A stretch of 64,000 nt of DNA from Acidobacteriota bacterium. Lineage in GTDB: Bacteria; Acidobacteriota; Holophagae; Acanthopleuribacterales; Acanthopleuribacteraceae. This document shows, one piece after another, positions 53,306-62,559 of this stretch. A program made the translations under genes and the position numbers. How positions within the stretch are numbered: position 1 is the first letter of the stretch; every line of letters starts with the position of its first letter. The notes beneath the pieces were generated by a model. It had not been told where the DNA came from and did not search any database. It saw only the letters and a program-made list of their open reading frames with translations. Location of the stretch: assembly GCA_020439745.1 (NCBI GenBank), contig JAGQSC010000009.1, positions 62,001-126,000 on the forward strand. Direction: 5' to 3'.

Positions 53306-55048
53306 TCAGAGCCACCGCGCAAACAAAGCACTGGCCAGCACTTTTGGGATTCCCCACCATTTGGGCCGCAACTGGAAGTAGGTAAGCGACCGTGCCAACG
53401 GCAAGGGGTTAGGATGGTTCACAAACCAGGGTGCAAGCGGCCAGATCTTAAAAGGTCCTCGAATTACTGTTTTCTGAGGGCGGTCCAACATCAAAGCATT
53501 GTGGACGACACCCTGACCCGATTGCACATCGTGTGACTCGTGCCCTGGAAATGCGCCCCAGGGTGTGGATCCCAAGGCGTAACCAAGTGCAGGCCATAGA
53601 TTAATGGAAATCGTTCCATAACGTAGCGATTGGATCGCGTGATCCAGCGCCTCCTTAACCGCTGGATTGCGAGCTGTCTTGGGATGGATGATCATACAGG
53701 CATTGAGGGAACCCCAAACGTGCTGATTAAGGAAATCGGTTGCCTTGTTCAGGTATTCCGCCGTGTCTGAAGCCTCAATAGTGGTTTCGGCCAGCACGCT
53801 GCAAAACGCCTCCGCTTTAAACACAATATCTTCGGTTGCACCGGAATCGACGCCCTCGATAAATGTCCATGGCAAAGCCCCCTCATCCGCGGAGCCTAAT
53901 TGGGTAGCTTCCGGATGGTCCGTTACAAAACGCCGGTAGCGGTCCTCTGCACCCGGATAATAGGCATGCCTGGTGGGCAACTTCGCGAATATGCTACGTA
54001 CTCGGTCCAACAGCTTACGTCTCAAAGGCCACGAACTTTGGTTGACAATCACTCGAGTCGCATTGCAATTGAATCCCGCATTATTGGCCAACATCGAAAC
54101 GATCTTGTGGGCCTGGTAATCGATGTCCGCTTCGCTCCAGGGACCAGGTACGATCACAAGGGGACTTACATTTCCCAGTTCGCTGGTGATCTTTTTTTCA
54201 AGACGCGGACGTCGCTCTAATTTTCGTGTTGCGCCCTCTTCGCCTACCCCGTAAACGATGGCGTCGTGGGTATGATTGCTTCCGGTGACGTGAATCTCGT
54301 GAATGTCAGGGTGGTAACACAGATGTTGCCCTTCAGCGACCCCGCCATACACCAGACGCAGAGCCCCCATGTCGATCAATTGCTTGAATCCCTTGGCGAA
54401 AATGGGTCCCAAGTAGTCGTTGACAGGATTCATTTTCAAAACGACCACTTGTTTTTCTACGAACATCTTGTAAAGCACGTCGAGAGGCGCAATAGAAGAG
54501 ACGTTACCGGCTCCTAGGACCAGACAAACACGACCTTCCACTTGTTCTCTGAAGGCAGCGCCTGCCACTTGATGAGAACTGACGCTCTGGCCGGGCTCTA
54601 GCCATGTACGTGCTTCGATTCCTGGAAAAAAGAATAGATCGAAGAGCTCGTGGGGCATGGCCCGAACGGATTCTTGCTGCTCGTTTTCGCGACGAACTCC
54701 TTTGAGTTCGGGCCTTCCTTTTTTGTGAATCTGAACCAGCGTTTGGCGCGTGAACCTCAAAGCGCGAAAAAAGATAAACGGACCCCCCAACCACTCTTCA
54801 GATTCTCGGGCGGAACCCGGTTCGATTCTCTTGGCTTTGAGACTTTTCTCGATCCACTCCTGAACCACGGGTTCAAAATCCACAAGTATTCGATCAATCA
54901 GTTGCGCCAGTTCCAATGGCGATTTTTCAGCCCACCCGGCTTTGGCCGCTACCAGATCGGCAATGGCTCGATCCAGAGTTGCAAGATCGTCATGGGGATG
55001 ATGAGACGAGACCTCAGGTAACGCAGCAGTTCCGTGAACAACTCCCAT
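53306..55048 (-). CDS. Aldehyde dehydrogenase family protein
   Basis: A 580-residue NAD(P)-dependent dehydrogenase, longer than the common 480-500. It has the cofactor-region LGNVSPLVIVPG with the general-base Glu in SELGNVSP, the nucleophile Cys in NNAGFNCNATR, and a late VWGSLNACMIIHP. The extra length is at both ends (a charged N-terminal helix bundle of some 130 residues, including an ELKGVRRENEQQES stretch, and a long basic C-terminal tail). This looks like an uncharacterised side branch, and the substrate is unknown. A strong AGGAGGCACC ribosome site precedes the ATG. It is coupled to the membrane protein behind it, possibly a lipid or fatty-aldehyde function. Confidence 0.85.
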   Translation of the reverse strand: MGVVHGTAALPEVSSHHPHDDLATLDRAIADLVAAKAGWAEKSPLELAQLIDRILVDFEPVVQEWIEKSLKAKRIEPGSARESEEWLGGPFIFFRALRFTRQTLVQIHKKGRPELKGVRRENEQQESVRAMPHELFDLFFFPGIEARTWLEPGQSVSSHQVAGAAFREQVEGRVCLVLGAGNVSSIAPLDVLYKMFVEKQVVVLKMNPVNDYLGPIFAKGFKQLIDMGALRLVYGGVAEGQHLCYHPDIHEIHVTGSNHTHDAIVYGVGEEGATRKLERRPRLEKKITSELGNVSPLVIVPGPWSEADIDYQAHKIVSMLANNAGFNCNATRVIVNQSSWPLRRKLLDRVRSIFAKLPTRHAYYPGAEDRYRRFVTDHPEATQLGSADEGALPWTFIEGVDSGATEDIVFKAEAFCSVLAETTIEASDTAEYLNKATDFLNQHVWGSLNACMIIHPKTARNPAVKEALDHAIQSLRYGTISINLWPALGYALGSTPWGAFPGHESHDVQSGQGVVHNALMLDRPQKTVIRGPFKIWPLAPWFVNHPNPLPLARSLTYFQLRPKWWGIPKVLASALFARWL

Positions 55049-55176
55049 TTGGTGCCTCCTTCCGTAACCTTAGCGCGAAACACCTCCCAAGAGTAGCAAA
55101 TTATGCCGCACCTCGTCATAGTCCATCTGCACTTAGGTTGCTATGATTACCGACCTGTTCGCTCGGGAGCATATTC

Positions 55177-57381
55177 GTGTTTCAAAAAAATCAGGACCAA
55201 CCCGTTTCGCCAGACAAACCAACAGGACTGGGAACCTTTGGCGGTGTTTTCACGCCATCCATCCTGACAATTCTTGGCGTCATCATGTATCTCAGATTTG
55301 GTTGGGTTCTGGGTAACGCAGGCCTCATTGGGACCTTGTTCATCGTCACGTTGTCTACTTCGATTACGTTCCTCACAGCGCTATCGGTTTCGGAAATTGC
55401 CACGGACCGAGTTGTTCGGGTAGGCGGCGCATACTACATGATCAGTCGGTCGCTTGGATTGGAATCCGGCGGGGCCGTAGGTATTCCACTCTACATTGCG
55501 CAGACCTTGTCGATTGCCCTGTACACCGTGGGATTTGCCGAAAGTCTCACGCTCACGTTTCCCGTGTTGAACCAAAAGATCATCGCATTGATTACCACTG
55601 TCGCCGTCGCAATTCTGGCCATTCGATCGGCTCGCGCCGCCATCAAAGCTCAGTACTACATCATGGCCGCTATTGCCTTATCGCTGATCAGCCTCCTACT
55701 AGGAGAACCCTTGGGTGGCGAAGAATTGCCTATTTCCTGGTGGCCGAGCATCGAAAATCGCGCTGGATTCTGGACGGTCTTCGCCGTGTTCTTCCCCGCG
55801 GTCACAGGGATCATGTCGGGTGTAAACATGTCGGGCGACCTGGCCAGTCCGTCCCGGTCGATCCCTAGGGGAACGATCGCCGCCGTTCTGGTGGGGTACG
55901 TCATTTACATGGGTATTCCGCTACTCTTGTCGACGCACGTACCCGATCAACAGCTGGTAGACGAACCTCTAGTCATGATGAAGATCGCAGCCTGGGCCCC
56001 TGCGATTTTGGTGGGTGTGTGGGGTGCTACGCTATCCAGTGCCATAGGCAGTATCCTAGGGGCACCTCGGGTATTGCAAGCTCTGGCGTTGGATGGGGTT
56101 TTACCCAAATGGCTGAGATTTCTTGGCAAGGGCAGCGGACCCGATGCCGAGCCCAGAATTGGGACCATTCTGACCTTGTTCATTGCGTTGGCGGCCGTGT
56201 CTCTGGGAGACCTGGACGCCATCGCGCCGGTATTGACCATGTTCTTTCTCACCACGTATTTGGTCCTGAACCTGGCCGCCGGTATTGAGAGCTTCCTCAG
56301 AAGCCCCTCGTTTCGACCTTCATTCAAGGTGCACTGGACGTTATCCATGCTGGGAGCCTTAGGGTGTTTGGGCGTGATGTTCCTGATTAACTCCATGGCA
56401 ACTATGGTGGCGGCTGCGGTCATCTTCGCCATCTTTTTCTGGCTCGAACGTAGGCAACTGGAGTCCACATGGGGTGATGTGAGACAAGGCATTTGGATGG
56501 CTATGGTCAGGGCAGGTGTCATGCGTTTTGGCAAATCTCGTGATTACCGCAACTGGCGTCCGCATATGTTAGTTCTATCAGGAGCGCCCACGAGACGGTG
56601 GTCGCTGGTTGAATTGGCGATGTCACTCACGCACAATCGTGGGTTTCTTACCGTATCAAGCGTACTTCCAGCAGGTTCTCGTGATGCAGCCCAGCAAACG
56701 CAGTTGGAAAAGACAGTCGCCGAACATTTGGACAAACGAGGCGTAGAAGGCATGGTGCGGTTCGTGACCGCAAACGATGTCTATGAAGGCGCCGAGAAGC
56801 TAGTGGAAGCTTACGGGCTTGGCCCACTTGTCCCCGATACGGTCCTGTTGGGTGCCAGTGAACGAGAAGCATATCGGCCCAAATACTGTGCCATGATCGA
56901 CCACATTCATCGTGCCAATCGCAATGTACTGATCCTACGTGAGAATGGCAATGAGTTTGGCAAGAGAGCCTACATTGATGTTTGGTGGGGCGGCTTGCAA
57001 GCCAATGGCGGTTTGATGTTGATTCTGTCGTACCTTATCAGCACGTCATCAGAATGGCGCCAATCCACGATTCGACTGAAACTTGTGGTTCCCAATGAAA
57101 CCGCCGCTGCTGCGGCACAAAAGAACTTGACCGAACTGCTCGCAGAATTGAGGGTTGCCGCCCAGACCCATGTGATTGTCTCGGATGGACGCCCATTTCC
57201 CGAGATACTGAAGCAATCGTCAAGCGACGCGGATTTGGTGTTTATGGGATTGGCGCGACCTACCGATGATTTCGAGCCCTACTACAAACGTCTACAAGAC
57301 ATGACCGCCGAATTACCGGCTTGTGTGTTTGTATTGGCATCTGCAGACTTCAGTTACAAAGAAATCTTGGAGTCGGCGTAA
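55177..57381 (+). CDS. SLC12-like cation-chloride cotransporter
   Basis: A 734-residue amino acid-polyamine-cation (APC) transporter of the cation-chloride cotransporter type. The front motif GTFGGVFTPSILTILGVIMYLRFGWVLG is the NKCC/KCC first-helix signature; about 12 spans follow to residue 420. The C-terminal region (from about 440, LVLSGAPTRRWSLVELAMSLTHNRGFLTV) resembles the SLC12 cytoplasmic domain. Start is GTG at 55177, seven bases after GGGAG. It probably moves K+ and/or Na+ with Cl-, or amino acids; the substrate cannot be assigned. Divergent from the aldehyde dehydrogenase gene. Confidence 0.85.
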   Translation: MFQKNQDQPVSPDKPTGLGTFGGVFTPSILTILGVIMYLRFGWVLGNAGLIGTLFIVTLSTSITFLTALSVSEIATDRVVRVGGAYYMISRSLGLESGGAVGIPLYIAQTLSIALYTVGFAESLTLTFPVLNQKIIALITTVAVAILAIRSARAAIKAQYYIMAAIALSLISLLLGEPLGGEELPISWWPSIENRAGFWTVFAVFFPAVTGIMSGVNMSGDLASPSRSIPRGTIAAVLVGYVIYMGIPLLLSTHVPDQQLVDEPLVMMKIAAWAPAILVGVWGATLSSAIGSILGAPRVLQALALDGVLPKWLRFLGKGSGPDAEPRIGTILTLFIALAAVSLGDLDAIAPVLTMFFLTTYLVLNLAAGIESFLRSPSFRPSFKVHWTLSMLGALGCLGVMFLINSMATMVAAAVIFAIFFWLERRQLESTWGDVRQGIWMAMVRAGVMRFGKSRDYRNWRPHMLVLSGAPTRRWSLVELAMSLTHNRGFLTVSSVLPAGSRDAAQQTQLEKTVAEHLDKRGVEGMVRFVTANDVYEGAEKLVEAYGLGPLVPDTVLLGASEREAYRPKYCAMIDHIHRANRNVLILRENGNEFGKRAYIDVWWGGLQANGGLMLILSYLISTSSEWRQSTIRLKLVVPNETAAAAAQKNLTELLAELRVAAQTHVIVSDGRPFPEILKQSSSDADLVFMGLARPTDDFEPYYKRLQDMTAELPACVFVLASADFSYKEILESA

Positions 57382-57414
57382 CCTGGTTTAGTATTGTTCC
57401 CTTGGGGGTGCCTT

Positions 57415-58041
57415 TTGGATCTACAAGTCGTTCTACTTTGGCTCTTTGCCTGGTTGTTTTCAACCACCGTGCACGAAGCGGCTCACGCTTTTATTGCCCT
57501 TCGAGGCGGTGATCCCACTGCTTACGTGGGCGGCCAGGTGACACTGAATCCCATCCCCCACATCCAACGGGAACCATTAGGTATGCTCATCTTACCCTTG
57601 ATTTCATTAATCTTCATGGGCGGCATGTTTGGTTGGGCATCAGCTCCTGTGGATCCCTACTGGGCCGCACGGCATCCTCATCGCGCCGCTAAGATGGCTC
57701 TGGCGGGCCCGGCTTCAAACTTGGGACTCATGTTGCTGTTTCTTGCGGGTCTCAAAATGATGGCGACGTCAGGGATGGGCGAGTCGGAGCTTGGATATGT
57801 TATTTTGAACTTCGTCTTTATTATGGTTCGCTTGAATCTGATGCTCTTTCTATTCAACCTTTTGCCTATCCCCCCTTTGGATGGCCATGAAGGTATCTTA
57901 TTGGCCTTTCCTGAACATCGAGCGCCGGAAATTCGTCAAAAAATGACACAGCTGGGCAACTTCGGCATCATTATTGCCCTTTTGATCATGTGGAAAATCT
58001 TGCCGATCGCTGAAAACCTCGTATTTCGAGTGGTCCAGTAA
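57415..58041 (+). CDS. Site-2 protease-type metallopeptidase (M50 family)
   Basis: An integral-membrane zinc peptidase of 208 residues. It has HEAAHAF for the two His and Glu, and LFNLLPIPPLDGHEG for the Asp ligand, within a four- to six-helix core. No PDZ or CBS domain is attached, so it belongs to the small M50 (Rip/YwhC-like) class. I start at the TTG at 57415 with GGGGGTG at five bases. It follows the transporter by 33 bases. The substrate is unknown. Confidence 0.92.
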   Translation: MDLQVVLLWLFAWLFSTTVHEAAHAFIALRGGDPTAYVGGQVTLNPIPHIQREPLGMLILPLISLIFMGGMFGWASAPVDPYWAARHPHRAAKMALAGPASNLGLMLLFLAGLKMMATSGMGESELGYVILNFVFIMVRLNLMLFLFNLLPIPPLDGHEGILLAFPEHRAPEIRQKMTQLGNFGIIIALLIMWKILPIAENLVFRVVQ

Positions 58042-58044
58042 ATG

Positions 58045-61000
58045 TCACTGCATAACGGTTGGTGCGTGTGTGGCCATCCATTGTTCACGCTTGCCGTTTC
58101 GAATGACCAATCCCGTTAAGTCCAACGAACTTTCTGCGACGATTGTATGAATATCCGCATATTGGAGGGGTGAAACGTTTGGGAACAGGTTCGCAATGGA
58201 AAGGACTTCCCTGGCCTTTGGACCCACAGCGATTGACACCTTTGCCAGTCGTCGGCCAGCCGAGTTCACCGCAGACACATCTACCGTCCCGCTAACGCTA
58301 TCGCGATTGGTGATGACGATGCGGGTACCTTCGCGTTCGGTTTCTCGCACACCAGTGAACAACAACCGCTGACCCGATTGTGCGCTGAGCACGGTACCTG
58401 CAAGTTCTTGCTTGTCATGGGAGCCGAATATTTCGATACCCGCAATTGGTAACTCCGAGACCACGGTTAACCATCGCACATTGAGTTGGTTTTCCTGCGC
58501 CAACCACTCTTCCAATTGCACCACGAACTGGCCTTGACCCTCGATGACCAAATCCCTGTCGGCTGCAATGGAACCGGCATCATCGTAACCAATCACCCGT
58601 ACGCGTACATCTCGGTCGTTGGGATTGGTCAGCGCCAGTCCCGTCCAATAGCGATCTGCCTCCCCAATCACATGGGGAATAACTAAAAACTCACTTGTTT
58701 CATGAACGAGAGGGACAGCTGCAATGTCGTCAATATCCACGCGACGATAGCGAGCAAATCCATCCAGATCCGTTCCCAATTGTTGATGCATCACCCAGGC
58801 CCAACGGGTTGTACTGGGAAACAGTGCATTAATTTCCAGGATCCTCGTGCCACCCGGCGTTAAGAACAACTGAAGTGGATCGTCTTTGGGAGGTACCAGA
58901 ATCGCGTCTGCCGTCGTTTCTACGGTGTTGTTTCGCAAATGGAGTTCGCTGGTCCAGCCCTGATTCCTGTTTGCGACATGGGGAAACAACAGATCGGGTC
59001 CACTATTGGGAATGACCGTGTAGGCAAACCTGCCATTGACACCGCCAACGGTACCCGACACCACTGCCGCCAAGGGTTCCGAACTTATCAAGACAAACGT
59101 GTCTGGTGTTTGCAACGCATTGACATCCACAAACCAATCGGCGAACCGACGCCGATTGAGCTTGCCGATGACATCGCGATCCATCAGCTGCCGGCCAATC
59201 ACCTGATTGGCTGTATTGTAAGCCACCAGGAGCGCCACCACATTCTCGCTGGCGTCCGTACTCAAATCCAATTCATAGGTATCTCGATAGGGTATCAAGT
59301 ACCTGTAAGACAAAGGAGGACAGCTCAGTTCAAATTCGTCCACCGATGTATCGTCAGCGGCGAGGAAGCGGTCCGAAAATGACAAGTATTTTGGGGCGCT
59401 ACTAGAGCTCAAATCCAATAGCGCATAGTGCTGACCGTTTTCGTCTCGATCAAGCACAAAATACTGTCCCGGCACTTGGTATTCACGGTTTTGGACCAGA
59501 ACGTGATTGCTCTTGCTTAGGTTCAAGTCGTGCCAATTGGGGTATTCAGAAATCAGTTGTCCGCCAGACCAACTCAATTCCACCAAACCCGTGCTCAACT
59601 CAAACAACACGCTGTTGCCCAGATGAACCATGTTCTTGACACTGGGAGGATCCAGGCCCAACTCAATCATGCGTGCATTTTCGATACGGTCAATGTCGTG
59701 GGAAACAAGATTCTGACCATCGTAGTAGGCTATTTGCTGATCCCGAACCTGAAAAAACTGAAATGGATTGGGAGAGCCAATGGGGAGGTCTCGATTCAAC
59801 GTGATGATTGATTTGTTTAGGTCCGCATCGATGACATGGGCAATGTAGTGATCGGCCTCAGCGTCTCGAAATGACTGCACAAAGCTCGTGTGATTATCTT
59901 TGTGCCGGAGATCGGCTAACGACCCTACAAATATGTCGTTGGAGCGTTCTACCAACTGGCCTTGGCTAAATTCAAAAACGCGAACCGCCGTCGCATTGGC
60001 GCCGTCTTGAATGGTTGTAAGTACAAGTTGTGACGGGCTGCTCACCATATCGAGAACGGTCTCACCCACGCTGAACTCGATCATGGACTCCACAGGTCCC
60101 AGTCCAGTGTTTTCCGTCAACGATTGATAGAATACATATCGGTCCGCAGCTACAAAAACCGTGTCACCGATCGTGGCCACACCTGTAATCTCGTCAAGCC
60201 TGGACGCTACAAGTGCGGTTGGTTCCAAGGTACTTCCACGAACACGAAACCAGGAAAGGCTCCATGGCCTACTCTTCGACTGGTTTAGTAGCATCAGATC
60301 CTGTCCAAAAGCGAACATCTTTGGGATCCTGATTTCTGACAAGTCTATTTCTCGGCTTGCGATCAGTGATGCCGACCTTCCACTGAGCCGATAAACCGAA
60401 AACTCAGATGCAAAGCGTACGTAAAGCAAGTCCTCAGATTGAGCCATGCCAAGCACGATCTTAGCGCCTCGGTTTTCTACCAGAATGCCCGAATTGACCG
60501 CTTCACCTTCCGGACTCAGATCAACCCAACGCACCCCATCAGAAGCGTCCAAAATCAATTGCGGGCCGGAGAAGGCCATATTGTAAAAGGCATTGAAATT
60601 AGCCACTTGTAGTGACATTAACGATCCAAACTGGCCATCAAATGATGCAATTTGAATGCGACCATCTTCAAACTGAAGCGCGACATGACCTTCAGACGCA
60701 CTCAATTTTCGCACGGCACCCGTGATAGGCGCGGCATCGATAAAGCGGTATGGCAAGCCCTGGCTCACATCAAATGCCTCCAGGCGCTCGTTGCGAGCCA
60801 CAAACAAGGTCTCGTCGATCGCCGTTGCGGTGACAATGGCATCGACGGCCGTAAAACCCTCCCTTACAGGTGGTAGTTCGGGCGACTCAAATTGATAAGT
60901 AAAAATGCCCGTACCCTTGGATGTTACAAACAATGTGGATCCAGCCAGGAACACATTTTGCGTTTGCCCAGGAATGCTTTCCAGTGCCATGAAGTTCGCA

Positions 61001-61182
61001 TTTGGCGCATCCAACTGATTGAAAACCAAGCCATGGGCATTGGCGAGCACTAAGATGGAACCATATAGCTGAGCGTCCACATAGCGGTCAGAGACAAGCG
61101 CACGACCTGCCTGTCTTGCATCGCATTGAGCGAACACAGCAAGGGTGCACCACATCATGTAAAGCCAGGCCAGATACTTCAA
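58045..61182 (-). CDS. Large secreted protein of unknown function
   Basis: About 1045 residues. The TTG at 61182 gives a good signal peptide (MKYLAWLYMMWCTLAVFAQC); an ATG at 61224 is an alternative. Residues up to about 620 show repeated four-stranded motifs (SEDLLYVRFASEFSVYRL, TLFVARNERLEAFDV) as in beta-propellers. The last 350 residues contain three or so related modules, each starting with a hydrophobic-Pro-His-Val block (LLFPHVANRNQGWTSELHLRN, FLVIPHVIGEADRYWTGLALTN) and ending in a 'glutamine/leucine-rich strand', typical of Ig-like DUF5719-type repeats in acidobacterial surface proteins. I cannot assign a function. Convergent with the M50 gene and divergent from the barrel gene. Confidence 0.7.
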   Translation of the reverse strand: MKYLAWLYMMWCTLAVFAQCDARQAGRALVSDRYVDAQLYGSILVLANAHGLVFNQLDAPNANFMALESIPGQTQNVFLAGSTLFVTSKGTGIFTYQFESPELPPVREGFTAVDAIVTATAIDETLFVARNERLEAFDVSQGLPYRFIDAAPITGAVRKLSASEGHVALQFEDGRIQIASFDGQFGSLMSLQVANFNAFYNMAFSGPQLILDASDGVRWVDLSPEGEAVNSGILVENRGAKIVLGMAQSEDLLYVRFASEFSVYRLSGRSASLIASREIDLSEIRIPKMFAFGQDLMLLNQSKSRPWSLSWFRVRGSTLEPTALVASRLDEITGVATIGDTVFVAADRYVFYQSLTENTGLGPVESMIEFSVGETVLDMVSSPSQLVLTTIQDGANATAVRVFEFSQGQLVERSNDIFVGSLADLRHKDNHTSFVQSFRDAEADHYIAHVIDADLNKSIITLNRDLPIGSPNPFQFFQVRDQQIAYYDGQNLVSHDIDRIENARMIELGLDPPSVKNMVHLGNSVLFELSTGLVELSWSGGQLISEYPNWHDLNLSKSNHVLVQNREYQVPGQYFVLDRDENGQHYALLDLSSSSAPKYLSFSDRFLAADDTSVDEFELSCPPLSYRYLIPYRDTYELDLSTDASENVVALLVAYNTANQVIGRQLMDRDVIGKLNRRRFADWFVDVNALQTPDTFVLISSEPLAAVVSGTVGGVNGRFAYTVIPNSGPDLLFPHVANRNQGWTSELHLRNNTVETTADAILVPPKDDPLQLFLTPGGTRILEINALFPSTTRWAWVMHQQLGTDLDGFARYRRVDIDDIAAVPLVHETSEFLVIPHVIGEADRYWTGLALTNPNDRDVRVRVIGYDDAGSIAADRDLVIEGQGQFVVQLEEWLAQENQLNVRWLTVVSELPIAGIEIFGSHDKQELAGTVLSAQSGQRLLFTGVRETEREGTRIVITNRDSVSGTVDVSAVNSAGRRLAKVSIAVGPKAREVLSIANLFPNVSPLQYADIHTIVAESSLDLTGLVIRNGKREQWMATHAPTVMQ

Positions 61183-61284
61183 TCCGGGTTCTACTCCACG
61201 CGCCCTTTCAGGCTTATTTCCCATCAGTTTAGCAAAGCGCGGGCCAATTCGGATCCTATTGTGGAGACAGGCTGTAGTTCGTGT

Positions 61285-62559
61285 ATGATCCTCTTCATGC
61301 AGTGGCCACGATCCACCTCGATCAGAACCGCCTTCTTGTTGTGCTTGCACGCCGTTTTTGGCCTGGCCCAAACCAACGAGGAAGTGTTTCGCGAATACCA
61401 ATTCAACTTCTCCTTGCCGGGCGCGCGTGCCAACGCCTTGGGCGGTGCGTTTATTGGACTTTCGGACGACGCCACGTCTTCATTCTCCAACCCGGCAGGC
61501 CTGGCTTTTCTACGTGACCCCGCCGTTACTGTTGAATATCGCGATCGGCATTTACAGGCTCGAACCGGTGAATTGTCGGGAAATATCAACTTCTCATTTG
61601 AACAGGGCGAGCAGCGCGCTAGCACGATCTCATTTTTGAGCCTCAATTATCGTTTTGGGGAGTGGTACCTCGCGCTTTTTGGCTACGAATATATCAACGC
61701 ATCACAGGACCGCGACTTTGTGGCGCGATCATTAGTGGACGGCATTGAGACCATTTCAGCAATAGATGTGCAGCTCAATCTCGATGGCGAGACTTTTGGA
61801 GCAGGATTGGCGCGGCGTTACCGTGCCTTCAAGTTTGGCATTACGGTGAACTATTTCAATCTGAGTGCCGACACGCGGTACACCCGGGAGCAGATCATCA
61901 TTACGCCCGACATATCTGAAAACTTCTACACATCTCGAATGGATAGCCGTGGTGATGATGTCTCATGGACCGCTGGCGTCCTGTATGAATGGAATGAGAA
62001 CTATTCGCTTGGAGCGGTATTCCGCAAAAGTCCCAGGTTTCGACTCAGTGAAGATGTGGAGGAATTTACGGCGGGTCAACCACCTCGTGTGACGACATTG
62101 ACGGTTCCATTCGTGGTGCCTGATGTCGTGGGTTTGGGCACCCGGATTCGACCGCGAAACGCGATCAACATCCTCTTCGATTGGCAGCATGTGTTTTATG
62201 GCCAGATCATCGAATCGGGTTTTACGATAGTGGAGACACCCCAAAGTGACCAGCGGCAGAACTACACGATTGATGACATCGACGAGTTCCATATGGGATT
62301 TGAATGGCTGTTCCCCACCGAGCACTATGTGTTTGCGGCCCGAGCGGGTTATTACAATATCCCCAATCACCAAGTGCGCTACGTAGGCGAGGATCCTGTA
62401 AAGCAAAGCCTATTCTCAAGAGGCATACTGGCCGACGAAGACCATTTCACATTTGGATTCGGTGCAAACCGCGACAACCGGCTTCAGTTCGATGTGTCCG
62501 TCAACATTTGGCAGCAGGGCAGAGAGTTTACGACTTCGTTTATTTGGAGGAAGAAATGA
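61285..62559 (+). CDS. Outer-membrane beta-barrel protein, OmpP1/FadL/PorV-like
   Basis: A protein of about 424 residues with a signal peptide (STSIRTAFLLCLHAVFGLAQ) and then the FadL/PorV beginning (FSLPGARANALGGAFIGLSDDATSSFSNPAGLAFL), followed by alternating strands (GITVNYFNLSA, YSLGAVFRKSPRFRLSE, INILFDWQHVFYG, VFAARAGYYNIP) to a terminal strand FTTSFIWRKK. The N-terminal hatch pattern (S-R-G-x-G-G-A) is typical of hydrophobic-substrate porins; no substrate can be assigned. Starts possible at 61285 and 61297. Its stop overlaps the next ATG (ATGA), so it is coupled with the TPR-STAND gene. Confidence 0.82.
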   Translation: MILFMQWPRSTSIRTAFLLCLHAVFGLAQTNEEVFREYQFNFSLPGARANALGGAFIGLSDDATSSFSNPAGLAFLRDPAVTVEYRDRHLQARTGELSGNINFSFEQGEQRASTISFLSLNYRFGEWYLALFGYEYINASQDRDFVARSLVDGIETISAIDVQLNLDGETFGAGLARRYRAFKFGITVNYFNLSADTRYTREQIIITPDISENFYTSRMDSRGDDVSWTAGVLYEWNENYSLGAVFRKSPRFRLSEDVEEFTAGQPPRVTTLTVPFVVPDVVGLGTRIRPRNAINILFDWQHVFYGQIIESGFTIVETPQSDQRQNYTIDDIDEFHMGFEWLFPTEHYVFAARAGYYNIPNHQVRYVGEDPVKQSLFSRGILADEDHFTFGFGANRDNRLQFDVSVNIWQQGREFTTSFIWRKK

